NCBI GenBank assembly: GCA_016705695.1
Contig: JADJLA010000005.1
Coordinates: 62,001 to 126,000, forward strand
Direction: 5' to 3'
Length of the DNA stretch: 64,000 nt
Source of the DNA: Sphingobacteriaceae bacterium
GTDB taxonomy: Bacteria; Bacteroidota; Bacteroidia; B-17B0; Aurantibacillaceae
A program made the position numbers and the translations under genes. Shown piece after piece: positions 35,219 through 43,982 of this stretch (its first letter is position 1; each line of letters opens with the position of its first letter). The notes beneath the pieces were generated by a model. It ran no database searches. It worked only from the letters and a program-made list of their open reading frames with translations, and was not told the DNA's origin.

Positions 35219-35456
35219 AATGTAATTGAGTAAAGGTATAATTTTTATACCAAATGTACATATAATTTGGTCTGAAGATGCGAAGTGATTTTTCATCAAG
35301 ACGATGAACAAAAATTTTTGCGCAGCAATGGTTACGGAACAATTTTTTGAAGAAGTATTGATGGAAAAGAACGAGTATATTCGACTAAATTTATATGTAT
35401 ATTTGGTATTAAGTCTATTTTTGTGGCTTAAGGTGATAATTGTTAGAACGATATTA
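35219..35456. promoter_or_regulatory. trpS-plsC divergent intergenic region
   Basis: AT-rich gap of 238 nt. A TACATTTG box at 35251-35258 on the minus strand lies 33 nt before trpS. A TATATTTG box at 35398-35405 on the plus strand lies about 50 nt before the chosen plsC start. An open frame continues upstream of plsC to 35304, but its composition is not coding-like. Confidence 0.4.
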
Positions 35457-36188
35457 ATGCCCATTTGGAAGATCTGGTTTGCCCTATGTTTTGCCATTCC
35501 TTTCCTTATCCTTTTTCCCTTATTTTATTTTGCCTTAGTTACTAAACGCTTTGATATGGTATTTAAGCTCAAGCGCTTTTGGGCTCGTATCATTTCAATA
35601 TTTAGCATGCTGTATCCAAAGATCATCTATACTTCAAAAAGAAAGCACAAATTTCCAAAACCATGCGTGATCGTTCCAAACCATACATCTTATCTTGATA
35701 TTCTTTTCTCTCCATTTTACATTGATCATACGGCTGTTTACATGGGCAAGAACGAGTTACTAAAAATACCTTTGTTCAAATATTTCTTTGTGTATTTGGA
35801 TATTCCCGTAAAACGTAAAAGTGCTACCGATGCACACAGAGCATTTAAAAAAGCGGGAGAGATGATTGATGCGGGAATTAGCACTGTAATTTATCCTGAA
35901 GGAACTATTGGAGATAGAGGGCATTTGAAATCGTTTAAGAATGGCGCTTTTAAGTTGGCTATTGAGAAACAAGTGCCAATTGTACCTGTTGTAAACTTAA
36001 ATAATTGGTGGTTCCTCGAAAATGGAGGTTTTTTTAAAAGCAATGGTAGGCCGGGTATCCCTAAGATAGTGGTGGGGAATCCTATAGAAACAAAAGGTCT
36101 CACCGAAAAAGACATGGAGGAACTTAAAAATAAAGTTCATACCTTTATAAAACAAGAATTAGACAAATTCAATGGCAAAAAAAATTGA
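35457..36188 (+). CDS. plsC: 1-acyl-glycerol-3-phosphate acyltransferase (PlsC family)
   Basis: Inner-membrane enzyme that transfers an acyl group to lysophosphatidic acid. The start at 35457 is preferred because the upstream codons are AT-rich and contain a promoter-like box; the alternative start at 35304 would add 51 residues. The acyltransferase motifs are NHTSYLD (HX4D) and YPEGTIGDRG, with an N-terminal hydrophobic helix. The last 17 bases overlap gatC, so the two are probably co-translated. Confidence 0.88.
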   Translation: MPIWKIWFALCFAIPFLILFPLFYFALVTKRFDMVFKLKRFWARIISIFSMLYPKIIYTSKRKHKFPKPCVIVPNHTSYLDILFSPFYIDHTAVYMGKNELLKIPLFKYFFVYLDIPVKRKSATDAHRAFKKAGEMIDAGISTVIYPEGTIGDRGHLKSFKNGAFKLAIEKQVPIVPVVNLNNWWFLENGGFFKSNGRPGIPKIVVGNPIETKGLTEKDMEELKNKVHTFIKQELDKFNGKKN

Positions 36189-36471
36189 TATTAAAACGGT
36201 TGATGAAATTGCACACTTAGCTCGATTGGAATTTAGCGACGAGGCCAAGAAAGGAATTATTACCGACATGAATCGCATGCTGGATTTTGTTGACAAATTG
36301 AACGAAGTAAATACCGATAATGTTGAGCCTCTTATTTACATGACACAAGAGCAAAATGTACTAAGAGAAGATGTTCCGCAAATAACGCTTACCCAAAAAG
36401 AGGCCTTAAAAAATGCGCCTCAAAAAGACACCGATTACTTCAAAGCTCCTAAGGTTATTGATAATAATTAA
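36172..36471 (+). CDS. gatC: aspartyl/glutamyl-tRNA amidotransferase subunit C
   Basis: Small subunit (99 residues) of GatCAB, which converts Glu-tRNA-Gln and Asp-tRNA-Asn to the amidated forms. The family pattern EIAHLARLEFSDEAK, DFVDKLNEVNTDNVEPL and LREDVPQ is complete. It overlaps plsC by 17 bp. gatA and gatB are not in the window. Its last 4 bases overlap the end of the convergent nuclease gene. Confidence 0.95.
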   Translation: MAKKIDIKTVDEIAHLARLEFSDEAKKGIITDMNRMLDFVDKLNEVNTDNVEPLIYMTQEQNVLREDVPQITLTQKEALKNAPQKDTDYFKAPKVIDNN

Positions 36472-37061
36472 TGATGCTTTTGAAGATCAGCCATCATAGC
36501 ATTATGTTTTGGCGTGATGATCACTTCTGCATAAGTAGAATCATTTTTAAATCCAATTTCAAACAACAGTTTTCCTTTGTAAGTATAAACTGATTTGTAA
36601 CAAACGGTTGGAATGTTCAGCCGATCAAAATATAAAGTAGTGTATTCATTATAACACACTACCATCAGCGAATCGGTTTGTGAAAGTTTACGCACTTTCA
36701 TTTCATATTTTTTCCATTTTCCTCTATTGAGTTTTGGTAATTGTGGAACGCAGTTGTAATAACTAAAAGTTAATCCCTGCAAACTATCGTTGTATGCAAA
36801 GTCTTCGGCGGGCACTAAATGTCCACGATCATAACCTTTATGTAAATAATCTTTGTCTGATAAGGTTAGATGTGTTCCGGTAAAATGATCGTTCTCTCGG
36901 CTGGCATCTCCTCCGCCTTTATATAAAGTATAAGTAACCGCAACGGGTTGTTTTAAAAGAGTATTGAAGTAACTTTTGTAAATGCCTTTCTGAATAATAG
37001 TATCATAATGAAGTTGCGCGCTTAGCGTACCAACAAAAAGAAAAAGGAACCATTTTAGCAT
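36468..37061 (-). CDS. secreted DNA/RNA non-specific endonuclease
   Basis: Exported nuclease of 197 residues (signal LKWFLFLFVGTLSAQ). The beta-beta-alpha-metal active site motif is DRGHLVPAEDF, where DRGH carries the catalytic His. The later segment YYNCVPQLPKLNRGKWKKYE holds the conserved metal-binding Asn and Glu region. Such enzymes scavenge extracellular nucleic acid. It is the last of a three-gene operon with DUF4412-like and small membrane proteins. Confidence 0.9.
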   Translation of the reverse strand: MLKWFLFLFVGTLSAQLHYDTIIQKGIYKSYFNTLLKQPVAVTYTLYKGGGDASRENDHFTGTHLTLSDKDYLHKGYDRGHLVPAEDFAYNDSLQGLTFSYYNCVPQLPKLNRGKWKKYEMKVRKLSQTDSLMVVCYNEYTTLYFDRLNIPTVCYKSVYTYKGKLLFEIGFKNDSTYAEVIITPKHNAMMADLQKHH

Positions 37062-37071
37062 TTAAAAATGA

Positions 37072-37332
37072 TCAGGAAGTTTGAGCAAGCTTTGCTTTGA
37101 GGCGAAGAAAAAGAGTTTTTAATTGTTTCCTGAAAATAAAAGCAAGCATTAGGTAAGGCACCGCTATAAGGTATAAAATACCCGAGTTCAAACTGCGAGC
37201 CATAGATTTGGAATCGTTTTTTAAGCCACTTTCAGCCGCTTGTTTACACATAGCGCATTGAGCTTCGGAAATACTAGGAATTAAGAGGATGAGTATTACA
37301 AAAAAGAGAGCTATGTAATACGACTTGCGCAC
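37072..37332 (-). CDS. small membrane protein with CxxC
   Basis: 86-residue protein with two hydrophobic helices: an N-terminal one that may be a signal (YYIALFFVILILLIPSISEAQ) and one near residues 52-68. Between them is AQCAMCKQAAESGL, a CxxC placed just after the possible cleavage site. I recall similar small proteins in Bacteroidota, without a known function. A GTG start overlaps the upstream stop by 1 bp (TAGTG), suggesting coupled translation. Confidence 0.75.
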   Translation of the reverse strand: MRKSYYIALFFVILILLIPSISEAQCAMCKQAAESGLKNDSKSMARSLNSGILYLIAVPYLMLAFIFRKQLKTLFLRLKAKLAQTS

Positions 37333-37964
37333 TATTGATCAAATTTTTTGTAATCTGCGGGAACTTCTAATTTCGAAGGCTCTACTTCACTTTTTGTGAT
37401 CTTAATCATCTCCAATTTGGATATCATTTTGTTATCAGAGATCTGTCTTTCTTCACTCATAAGAGGCATTGAGCCTTTTGATAAACCTTTGATCTTTCCA
37501 AAGTAAATGCTTTGTTTGTCCTTACGATTCCATAATTCCATCATAGGTATAAAAAAATCGTAGCTCTCTGTAGCGATATAATAAGAAATGATCGTATTTT
37601 CTTCTGTATTTTTTACAATGTACTCGGTGCATTTTACACCATTAAGAACTTTACTTGCTTTACCCTTCTTTACATCACATTTACCTTTCATTACAGGAGG
37701 GATCTCACTTTTTTGATCGCCCCAAACTTTACGTTTTGGATTTACGAATTTTATAGTTTTTTCGCCAAGATCAAAAATGAAGCTACCTTCGATAGCGTTA
37801 CCTCTTTTGGCATATTGATCAAGTTTTATTTTTTTATCCTTAACCCAATAAGTGTTCAGGGTAGTGTCTTTAGAGGTGTAATACTTAAACTCAACCGAAC
37901 CTGCAAACTGAGAAAAAGAGCTTAAAAATGCTAATCCAAAGAATAAAGTAAAAAACGATTTCAT
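37332..37964 (-). CDS. secreted DUF4412-like protein
   Basis: Exported protein of about 210 residues. The start at 37964 gives the signal MKSFFTLFFGLAFLSSFSQ; a longer upstream frame is a poor start. The mature region, with its alternating strands (TTLNTYWVKDKKIKLDQYAK, then KVLNGVKCTEYIVKN and SYYIATESYDFF), fits DUF4412-type domains found in Bacteroidota. The function is unknown. It is the first gene of the operon with the small CxxC protein and the secreted nuclease. Confidence 0.7.
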   Translation of the reverse strand: MKSFFTLFFGLAFLSSFSQFAGSVEFKYYTSKDTTLNTYWVKDKKIKLDQYAKRGNAIEGSFIFDLGEKTIKFVNPKRKVWGDQKSEIPPVMKGKCDVKKGKASKVLNGVKCTEYIVKNTEENTIISYYIATESYDFFIPMMELWNRKDKQSIYFGKIKGLSKGSMPLMSEERQISDNKMISKLEMIKITKSEVEPSKLEVPADYKKFDQ

Positions 37965-38093
37965 ATGTTTTTGTTGTTTTTTAAATGTCATACGTAATGC
38001 TCGTACTTTGTTCACTTTTTCCAAAACCGAGCATTTCATACAATTGATTTTGTACGTAAATTTATGAAATTAATTCAGTTTTTCTATTAAAAA

Positions 38094-38462
38094 ATGAAAG
38101 ATAATTCACAAAATTTGGGCAAAAATGGCGAACTGGAGGCTGTTAAATATTTAGAAAAGAAAGGATTGAAGATCGTAGAACTAAATTGGCGTTTTGGTAA
38201 ACTGGAAGTTGATATTATTGCTAAAGATAAAGAAGAGCTCGTTATAGTAGAGGTTAAAACCCGTGCTACAGATGCCTTTGGGGAGCCCGAAGTATTTGTA
38301 GATAAGAAGAAACAGAATCGTTTGATAAAGGCGGCCAACGCCTATATCCAGCAAGTTGATTTCAATGGAGAAACGCGTTTTGACGTAGTTTCGGTCCTCG
38401 AAAAGAACGCTCAATTAGTGGTAAAACACATCCCAAATGCCTTTGCCCCCTCCATTATCTGA
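38094..38462 (+). CDS. yraN: YraN family (UPF0102) endonuclease-fold protein
   Basis: 122-residue protein of the YraN family, a Holliday-junction-resolvase-like nuclease fold of uncertain role. Conserved motifs are GELEAVKYLEKKG, LNWRFGKLEVDIIAKDK and VIVEVKTRA, where the Glu, Asp and Glu-x-Lys residues form the PD-(D/E)xK-like site. It lies 50 nt before rluB, which has its own promoter. Confidence 0.93.
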   Translation: MKDNSQNLGKNGELEAVKYLEKKGLKIVELNWRFGKLEVDIIAKDKEELVIVEVKTRATDAFGEPEVFVDKKKQNRLIKAANAYIQQVDFNGETRFDVVSVLEKNAQLVVKHIPNAFAPSII

Positions 38463-38497
38463 TAAAGTATAAAGCCTCATTTCCAAGATAAGTTTAG

Positions 38498-38505
38498 TAT
38501 CTTTG
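38498..38505 (+). promoter_or_regulatory. predicted -7 promoter box (TATCTTTG) for rluB
   Basis: A strong TAnnTTTG match (context TTTAGTATCTTTGCAGC). The ATG is 7 nt later at 38513, so the start of transcription would fall at or next to the start codon. Confidence 0.6.
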
Positions 38506-38512
38506 CAGCATC

Positions 38513-40078
38513 ATGGCATATAATAAACCGGGTGGTAGACCCCGTATTTCTTCAGCAAATAAAGGCAAGGCAAAACCTACCAGAAGCAAAGGCAAATTTT
38601 CCTCATCCTCAGATAAGGATAACAGCAAAGGTTCAGAAAAGAAATTCAGAAAACCGTATTCAGAAAAAGACAAAAAACATCGATCTGAAGGAGAGGGTGG
38701 TTTTTCGCGCTACAAAAGATCGGGGGATGACGACAAAAAAGGGAAGTATAAGAAAACTGACTCTTACGGAAAAGATAAATACTCATCATCAAAGGATGAG
38801 GATAAAAAACCGAGACGTTCTTACGGAGATAAAGATAAAAAATACAGCTCCGACAAGGGTGAGGGAACTTCAAAATACAAACGAAAAGACGATTCGGGTT
38901 TTGAACGCAAACCAAAATTCGAAAAAGATGATTCATTTCGCAAGAACGATAAATACAAAGGCGACGGAGAAAAACGTTCGTACAGTAGGTCGAGTTCTGA
39001 TGGCGATAAAAAACCTTACAAAAGTGATAAGTATAAAGACGACGGGGAAAAGAAACATTACAAAAGTGATGACGATAAAAAACATCACCGTCCGTTCACA
39101 AAATCATACGGGGATAGCTCTGAGAAAAAACGCACATACGATAAATCTTTTTTTGATAAAAGCGAAAAGAAATCGGATAGTGATGATAAACCTTTCAAGA
39201 AAAGATCTAACGAGTTTACTGAAGAAAAACGCTTTAAGCATGATGACCTAGAAGAAGGAAAAGCATTTAAAGGTCATAGCAAAGATAAAAGCGATTTTAA
39301 AGAAGGCAAGTTCAGAAAAAATAAATTTGGCAAGGATAGTAGTTCTAAATCGCACAAAAAAGATGATGATGGAACAGTGCGCTTGAATAAATATCTTGCA
39401 CACGCGGGAGTTTCTTCACGTCGCGAAGCAGATATATTGATCCAAGGTGGAACCGTGAAAGTAAATGGTGTGGTTGTTGATCAAATGGGTTACAAAGTAA
39501 AACCGGGTGATGTAGTTACTTACGCCGATTCAACTATTAAGAACGAGCGTAAAGTATATTTGCTTTTAAATAAACCAAAGGATTTTATTACTACTACTGA
39601 TGATCCACAAGAGCGCAGGACTGTTATGGAATTAGTTCGCCCGGCATGTAAAGAACGTATTTATCCTGTTGGAAGATTAGATAGGAACACAACGGGTTTA
39701 TTGTTGTTTACCAATGATGGTGACATGGCTACAAAATTGATGCATCCAAAACATGAGATTCGTAAAGTATATCATGTTACTTTAAGCAAACCACTAAGAG
39801 GAGAAGATTATAAAACAATTAGTGAAGGTTTTGAATTGGAAGATGGACCTGTAAAAGTGGATGATATTGCATATGTTGGCGAAGGGAAAAAGGAAGTGGG
39901 GCTTGAAATTCATAATGGCCGTAATCGTATTGTTCGTCGTTTATTTGAACATTTGGGTTATGAGGTATTAAAATTGGATAGAGTATCTTATGCAGGACTT
40001 ACAAAAAAGGATCTGCCGCGCGGCAAGTATCGTTTTTTAAGTGATAAAGAGATCTCATTCCTAAAAATGTTGGGATAG
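38513..40078 (+). CDS. rluB: 23S rRNA pseudouridine synthase (RluB/RsuA family) with long charged N-terminal tail
   Basis: Makes pseudouridine in 23S rRNA. The C-terminal half is normal: an S4 RNA-binding domain (VRLNKYLAHAGVSSRREAD) and the RsuA/RluB catalytic domain with the active-site Asp in GRLDRNTTGLLLF. The first 285 or so residues are unusual, almost entirely Lys, Asp, Ser, Gly, Arg and Tyr, with loose repeats such as KSDKYKDDGEKK, and are surely disordered. Bacteroidota rluB genes often have basic N-terminal tails, but this one is longer than the enzyme. It may bind RNA or promote phase separation (inference). Confidence 0.92.
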   Translation: MAYNKPGGRPRISSANKGKAKPTRSKGKFSSSSDKDNSKGSEKKFRKPYSEKDKKHRSEGEGGFSRYKRSGDDDKKGKYKKTDSYGKDKYSSSKDEDKKPRRSYGDKDKKYSSDKGEGTSKYKRKDDSGFERKPKFEKDDSFRKNDKYKGDGEKRSYSRSSSDGDKKPYKSDKYKDDGEKKHYKSDDDKKHHRPFTKSYGDSSEKKRTYDKSFFDKSEKKSDSDDKPFKKRSNEFTEEKRFKHDDLEEGKAFKGHSKDKSDFKEGKFRKNKFGKDSSSKSHKKDDDGTVRLNKYLAHAGVSSRREADILIQGGTVKVNGVVVDQMGYKVKPGDVVTYADSTIKNERKVYLLLNKPKDFITTTDDPQERRTVMELVRPACKERIYPVGRLDRNTTGLLLFTNDGDMATKLMHPKHEIRKVYHVTLSKPLRGEDYKTISEGFELEDGPVKVDDIAYVGEGKKEVGLEIHNGRNRIVRRLFEHLGYEVLKLDRVSYAGLTKKDLPRGKYRFLSDKEISFLKMLG

Positions 40079-40084
40079 GATAAT

Positions 40085-40113
40085 TTGAAAATAAAAATTT
40101 CGTTATATATTTG
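40085..40113 (+). promoter_or_regulatory. predicted glmS promoter (TTG at -33 and TATATTTG at -7)
   Basis: TTG at 40085-40087 and TATATTTG at 40106-40113 are 18 nt apart, fitting the TTG-N17-23-TAnnTTTG consensus. The ATG is only 4 nt after the box, so a leaderless transcript is expected. Confidence 0.65.
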
Positions 40114-40117
40114 ATAT

Positions 40118-41965
40118 ATGTGTGGAATAGTAGGATACATTGGAAAAAATAACGCTTACCCTGTTCTAATAAAGGGTTTGCAAAGGCTCGAATACCGCGG
40201 CTATGATAGCGCCGGGGTAGCTTTAATTAATCCCGAAGGCATACTTTCTGTTTATAAGAAGAAAGGAAAAGTAAGCGAACTAGTTGCCAACAATAAGGAA
40301 AAAGACCTGAGCGGAACTATTGGAATTGGACATACTCGTTGGGCAACACACGGCGAACCAAATGATGTAAATTCACATCCTCATCGTTCGAACAGCAAAG
40401 AGATCGTATTGATCCATAATGGCATCATTGAAAATTATGCTTCTATAAAAGAGCGTTTAATAAAGCGCGGACATAAATTTGAATCGCAAACAGATACCGA
40501 AGTATTAGCGCATTTGATCGAGGATATTCAAAAAGCAGAAGGAATCAAATTAGGGCACGCGGTTATTGCTGCTTTAAAACAAGTGATAGGCGCTTATGCG
40601 ATTGTAGTGATGGATAAAAATGATCCGGACACTTTAATAGCTGCGAAAAAGGGAAGTCCAATGGTAATTGGTATTGGCAACAAAGAGGATTTTTATATTG
40701 CCTCAGATGCTTCGCCAATTGTTGAGTACACAAAAAACGTAGTGTACATGGAAGATGAGCAGGTTGCTATCATCCGCCGTGGAAGAGAATTAAAAATAAG
40801 GAATTTAAAAGATAAAGAGATCACGCCTTATGTTCAAGAGCTCACTATTGAATTGGAAGCTATTGAAAAAGGAGGATACGATCACTTTATGTTGAAGGAA
40901 ATTTACGAGCAACCACGATCTGTAAAAGATAGCATGCGTGGACGTTTAATTGCTTCTGAAGGAAAAGTACAGTTAGGCGGAATTGTTGATTACGAAGGAA
41001 AATTTAAGAATGCTAAACGGATCATTTTTATTGCTTGCGGAACTTCATGGCATGCAGGTTTAGTAGGTGAATATTTGTTTGAAGAATTTGCGCGCATACC
41101 GGTAGAAGTTGAATACGCTTCTGAGTTTAGATATCGTAATCCAATTATTTATGCGGATGATATTGTCATAGCTATTTCACAAAGTGGCGAAACTGCAGAT
41201 ACTTTGGCGGCTATTGAATTAGCAAAAAGTAAAGGCGCAACAATTATTGGCGTTTGTAATGTGGTAGGTTCATCTATTCCTCGTGCATCGCATGGCGGAA
41301 GTTATACGCACGCCGGACCGGAAATTGGAGTTGCTTCTACAAAAGCATTTACAGCGCAAGTAACCGTATTAACTTTAATGGCATTACACGTGGCGCGTTT
41401 GCGTTCATCCATGTCTGAAAGTCGTTACCGTCAAATGTTGTACGAAATGGAAGCCATTCCAACTAAAATAGAAGAAGTATTAAAGTTAAACGATCAGGTT
41501 AAAAAAATTGCCGCAGAGTATAAAGACAGCACTAACGCATTGTACTTAGGTAGGGGCGTAAGTTTTCCGGTTGCCTTAGAGGGCGCTTTAAAATTAAAGG
41601 AGATCTCGTACATACATGCCGAAGGTTATCCGGCAGCAGAAATGAAACACGGACCAATTGCTTTAATTGATGAGGAGATGCCGGTATTTGTTATTGCTAC
41701 AAAAGGCGCTAATTACGAAAAAGTAGTTAGCAATATTCAAGAGGTTAAAGCGCGTAAAGGAAAAATTATTGCCATCGTAACAGCGGGCGATGAAGAGGTA
41801 AAAAAATCAGCCGACCACGTTATTGAAATTCCTGAAACGGATGAGAATCTAGTACCGCTAATTTCGGTTATACCTTGGCAATTATTATCATACCATATTG
41901 CAGTAATGCGCGGTTGCAATGTTGACCAACCAAGAAATTTAGCGAAGAGCGTTACGGTAGAATAG
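40118..41965 (+). CDS. glmS: glutamine--fructose-6-phosphate aminotransferase (isomerising)
   Basis: First enzyme of UDP-GlcNAc synthesis, making glucosamine-6-phosphate from fructose-6-phosphate and glutamine. Cys2 (MCGIVGYIG) is the nucleophile of the N-terminal glutaminase domain; GHTRWATHG also fits. Two SIS domains follow, with CGTSWHAGL, SQSGETADTLAAI and STKAFTAQV, ending DQPRNLAKSVTVE. The 615-residue length is standard. No glmS ribozyme or long leader is present. Confidence 0.98.
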   Translation: MCGIVGYIGKNNAYPVLIKGLQRLEYRGYDSAGVALINPEGILSVYKKKGKVSELVANNKEKDLSGTIGIGHTRWATHGEPNDVNSHPHRSNSKEIVLIHNGIIENYASIKERLIKRGHKFESQTDTEVLAHLIEDIQKAEGIKLGHAVIAALKQVIGAYAIVVMDKNDPDTLIAAKKGSPMVIGIGNKEDFYIASDASPIVEYTKNVVYMEDEQVAIIRRGRELKIRNLKDKEITPYVQELTIELEAIEKGGYDHFMLKEIYEQPRSVKDSMRGRLIASEGKVQLGGIVDYEGKFKNAKRIIFIACGTSWHAGLVGEYLFEEFARIPVEVEYASEFRYRNPIIYADDIVIAISQSGETADTLAAIELAKSKGATIIGVCNVVGSSIPRASHGGSYTHAGPEIGVASTKAFTAQVTVLTLMALHVARLRSSMSESRYRQMLYEMEAIPTKIEEVLKLNDQVKKIAAEYKDSTNALYLGRGVSFPVALEGALKLKEISYIHAEGYPAAEMKHGPIALIDEEMPVFVIATKGANYEKVVSNIQEVKARKGKIIAIVTAGDEEVKKSADHVIEIPETDENLVPLISVIPWQLLSYHIAVMRGCNVDQPRNLAKSVTVE

Positions 41966-42005
41966 GTCTCGATACGATTTCTCGTTCCTCGAAATCACTC
42001 GACCT
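41965..42005. repeat. palindromic GGTCTCGATACG-type repeat after glmS
   Basis: The left part GGTCTCGATACGATTTC and right part GAAATCACTCGACC pair imperfectly around TCGTTCCTC. It begins at the last base of the stop codon. GTCTCGATACG...ACTCGACC is a dispersed intergenic repeat type that I recall from Bacteroidota. Confidence 0.55.
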
Positions 42006-42007
42006 GA

Positions 42008-42052
42008 CATAAAACAAAAGATCCCGCACTAGCCGGGATCTTTTGTTTTATG
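42008..42052. terminator. strong bidirectional terminator
   Basis: A perfect 19-bp stem (CATAAAACAAAAGATCCCG with its complement at 42034-42052) around a 7-nt loop, with A/T-rich outer ends. It serves the convergent glmS and type IX cargo genes. Confidence 0.92.
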
Positions 42053-42064
42053 TTGGTTTGCGAA

Positions 42065-43921
42065 TTATTCTACGATCACCTTTTTTGTAATAGCCGTATT
42101 ATAATTCCCGTTTATTTTTAGAAAGTAAACCCCTTTTGGCAACTCAGTAGTTCTGAAACTAAATACATTTTCTAAGATCTTTACCCAATCCCTTAAGAGT
42201 ACTGTAACTAATTTTCCTTGCGAATCGTACAGCTCAAAACTTAAATATTCAGGTTTAGTTAAATGTAACTCTACACTAAATCTATCAACCGCAGGATTTG
42301 GAAAAACAGTAGCATCTCCTGTTTTTTCAGATTCTTTAATTGCAGTGAGTGTGCCATTAATTGCAATTTGCGCTACCCATCCTGCATGGGCTTTATAGCC
42401 ACTCCAATTGGTTCCAAAATAACCACTCATCCAAACTTCTCCCGGAACATTATAACGTCTTTGCGATCCGGTATAATCACCCCAGCGCTCAAGGCCGCTT
42501 GTTAAAAGATCAACGTATTGAGTTCCGTTTTGAATTCGCAAAGCGGGCGACCAATCACCAAGAGCATTTGCTTTGATGGCAGATACTCCTGTAAACACTT
42601 TATTTGATGTGTGATCAAAGGAGATAACGGATGTATTATCGCTTGAAGAGTTTCCTGCATACGAAATATTTGGATAACCAAAATCCATTGTATCATTTGG
42701 TAAGTAATAACCCGTTACAATTGGTGAAGCAGCAGCAGGATTATCTATAACCCCATAATAAACAGTACACAAACTGTTTGTTGGATTCATTGTATTGTGT
42801 ACGAATTGAATTTTATTATTTTCATAAAACGCACCAAGATTTCTACAATCATTAGTTGCTAATGATTGACTTGCTATGGTTTGTCGTCCTGAAGGAGGAA
42901 AATAATAAGGCACACTTGCAGTCATGCATTTTACTGTAAGTGTTTGTGTTGGCGCACCAATGGTATCTGTTAGATTCACAAGAAAAACCGTATCATTTTG
43001 ATTTGCTAAGTTTCTGTTAGAAACAAAATACATATTTGGAGAGTACAATTGACTTCCGCCTTTTACAGGGCATAAATTACGAATCGGTTTGTTATTGTAT
43101 TTGATGTTGGAATGTAAAGTCGAACCAATAGGAAGTCCCACATAACCGCTATCTTTTTTCATTTGCCAAACTAATGTTTCAACAAATCCTGCCTGCCAGG
43201 TGCTGTCGTTATATAAATAATTAACGGTAAGAAACAATTCCTTTTTTGTCATCGAGAGCATTGGGTAATCGCTCCATAAACCTACGTTCAAAGGGTCTCC
43301 TGGAAGTGTATATAAATTCCAAGCACCCGCTGGATTATTTGTTTGAGAAAAACCCACAATGATCTTGCTAGTTGTGTCAACAAATCCAACCAGGCAAACT
43401 AAAACAAAGCGATCTTTATCTGGATCGTATATAACCTTAGGATCAAACTCTTGATGCAAGCTGTTAGTTGGCGCTGTAAAAACAGAAAGTGATTTGTTTG
43501 GAGAAACAGACCCTGTTGCAATATTTTTTACATAAATATTTGTATTTACCACAGAGATCACAAAGCCGGAATCAGAAATAGCCATATCATTATCGTTTGG
43601 GGTACTGTATCCCCATGGATTTGACTGAAAACTTTGTCCTTTAACTAGTGGCGAAAGAGTGGCGGAAGCCGACGAACGCTGGGCAGCTCTTTCAGGATAA
43701 TTGTAATGTTCTACTTTTTTCGAGCCTTGTTTTGGCAATTCATTAACCATTAATTTAGGAGCGTAATCATCTTTAAGTTCGCTAAAATTAACTGTAGCCG
43801 ATTTTTTTATAGTGAAAGTCTTTTTAGCCGGAATATTACTATCCGAACCATATTTCTTTTTAGAAACTTGAGCAGTTCCAATTGTTGAAACAAATAATAA
43901 ACAGAGTAAATGATTTTTCAT
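42065..43921 (-). CDS. secreted protein with type IX type A sorting domain
   Basis: Exported protein of about 618 residues. The start at 43921 gives the signal MKNHLLCLLFVSTIGTAQ; a longer upstream frame runs into metH and lacks a signal. The mature part has repeated beta strands (DNDMAISDSGFVISVVNTNI and DPDKDRFVLVCLVGF) that resemble a surface propeller or sialidase-like fold. No catalytic motif is clear. The C-terminus VFPNPAVDRFSVELHL, then LPKGVYFLKINGNYN, is a type A sorting domain. Confidence 0.85.
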   Translation of the reverse strand: MKNHLLCLLFVSTIGTAQVSKKKYGSDSNIPAKKTFTIKKSATVNFSELKDDYAPKLMVNELPKQGSKKVEHYNYPERAAQRSSASATLSPLVKGQSFQSNPWGYSTPNDNDMAISDSGFVISVVNTNIYVKNIATGSVSPNKSLSVFTAPTNSLHQEFDPKVIYDPDKDRFVLVCLVGFVDTTSKIIVGFSQTNNPAGAWNLYTLPGDPLNVGLWSDYPMLSMTKKELFLTVNYLYNDSTWQAGFVETLVWQMKKDSGYVGLPIGSTLHSNIKYNNKPIRNLCPVKGGSQLYSPNMYFVSNRNLANQNDTVFLVNLTDTIGAPTQTLTVKCMTASVPYYFPPSGRQTIASQSLATNDCRNLGAFYENNKIQFVHNTMNPTNSLCTVYYGVIDNPAAASPIVTGYYLPNDTMDFGYPNISYAGNSSSDNTSVISFDHTSNKVFTGVSAIKANALGDWSPALRIQNGTQYVDLLTSGLERWGDYTGSQRRYNVPGEVWMSGYFGTNWSGYKAHAGWVAQIAINGTLTAIKESEKTGDATVFPNPAVDRFSVELHLTKPEYLSFELYDSQGKLVTVLLRDWVKILENVFSFRTTELPKGVYFLKINGNYNTAITKKVIVE

Positions 43922-43982
43922 GCCTTTAAATTTGAGTGATAAAGATATGAAAAAATACGAGAAATAAAAGGGCTGTGATTTG

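Noticed and set aside
34247..35497. Longer 416-codon reading of trpS
   Set aside because: The first 93 codons are AT-rich and lie over intergenic and promoter sequence; the conserved N-terminus starts at 35218.
38532..39251. Long Lys/Arg-rich open frame overlapping rluB in another frame
   Set aside because: It arises from the Lys/Asp/Ser-rich codons of the rluB tail in a shifted frame, and it lacks a promoter and family motifs.
40081..40117. glmS ribozyme sought upstream of glmS
   Set aside because: Only 39 nt separate rluB and glmS and a promoter fills them, so there is no room for the ribozyme fold.
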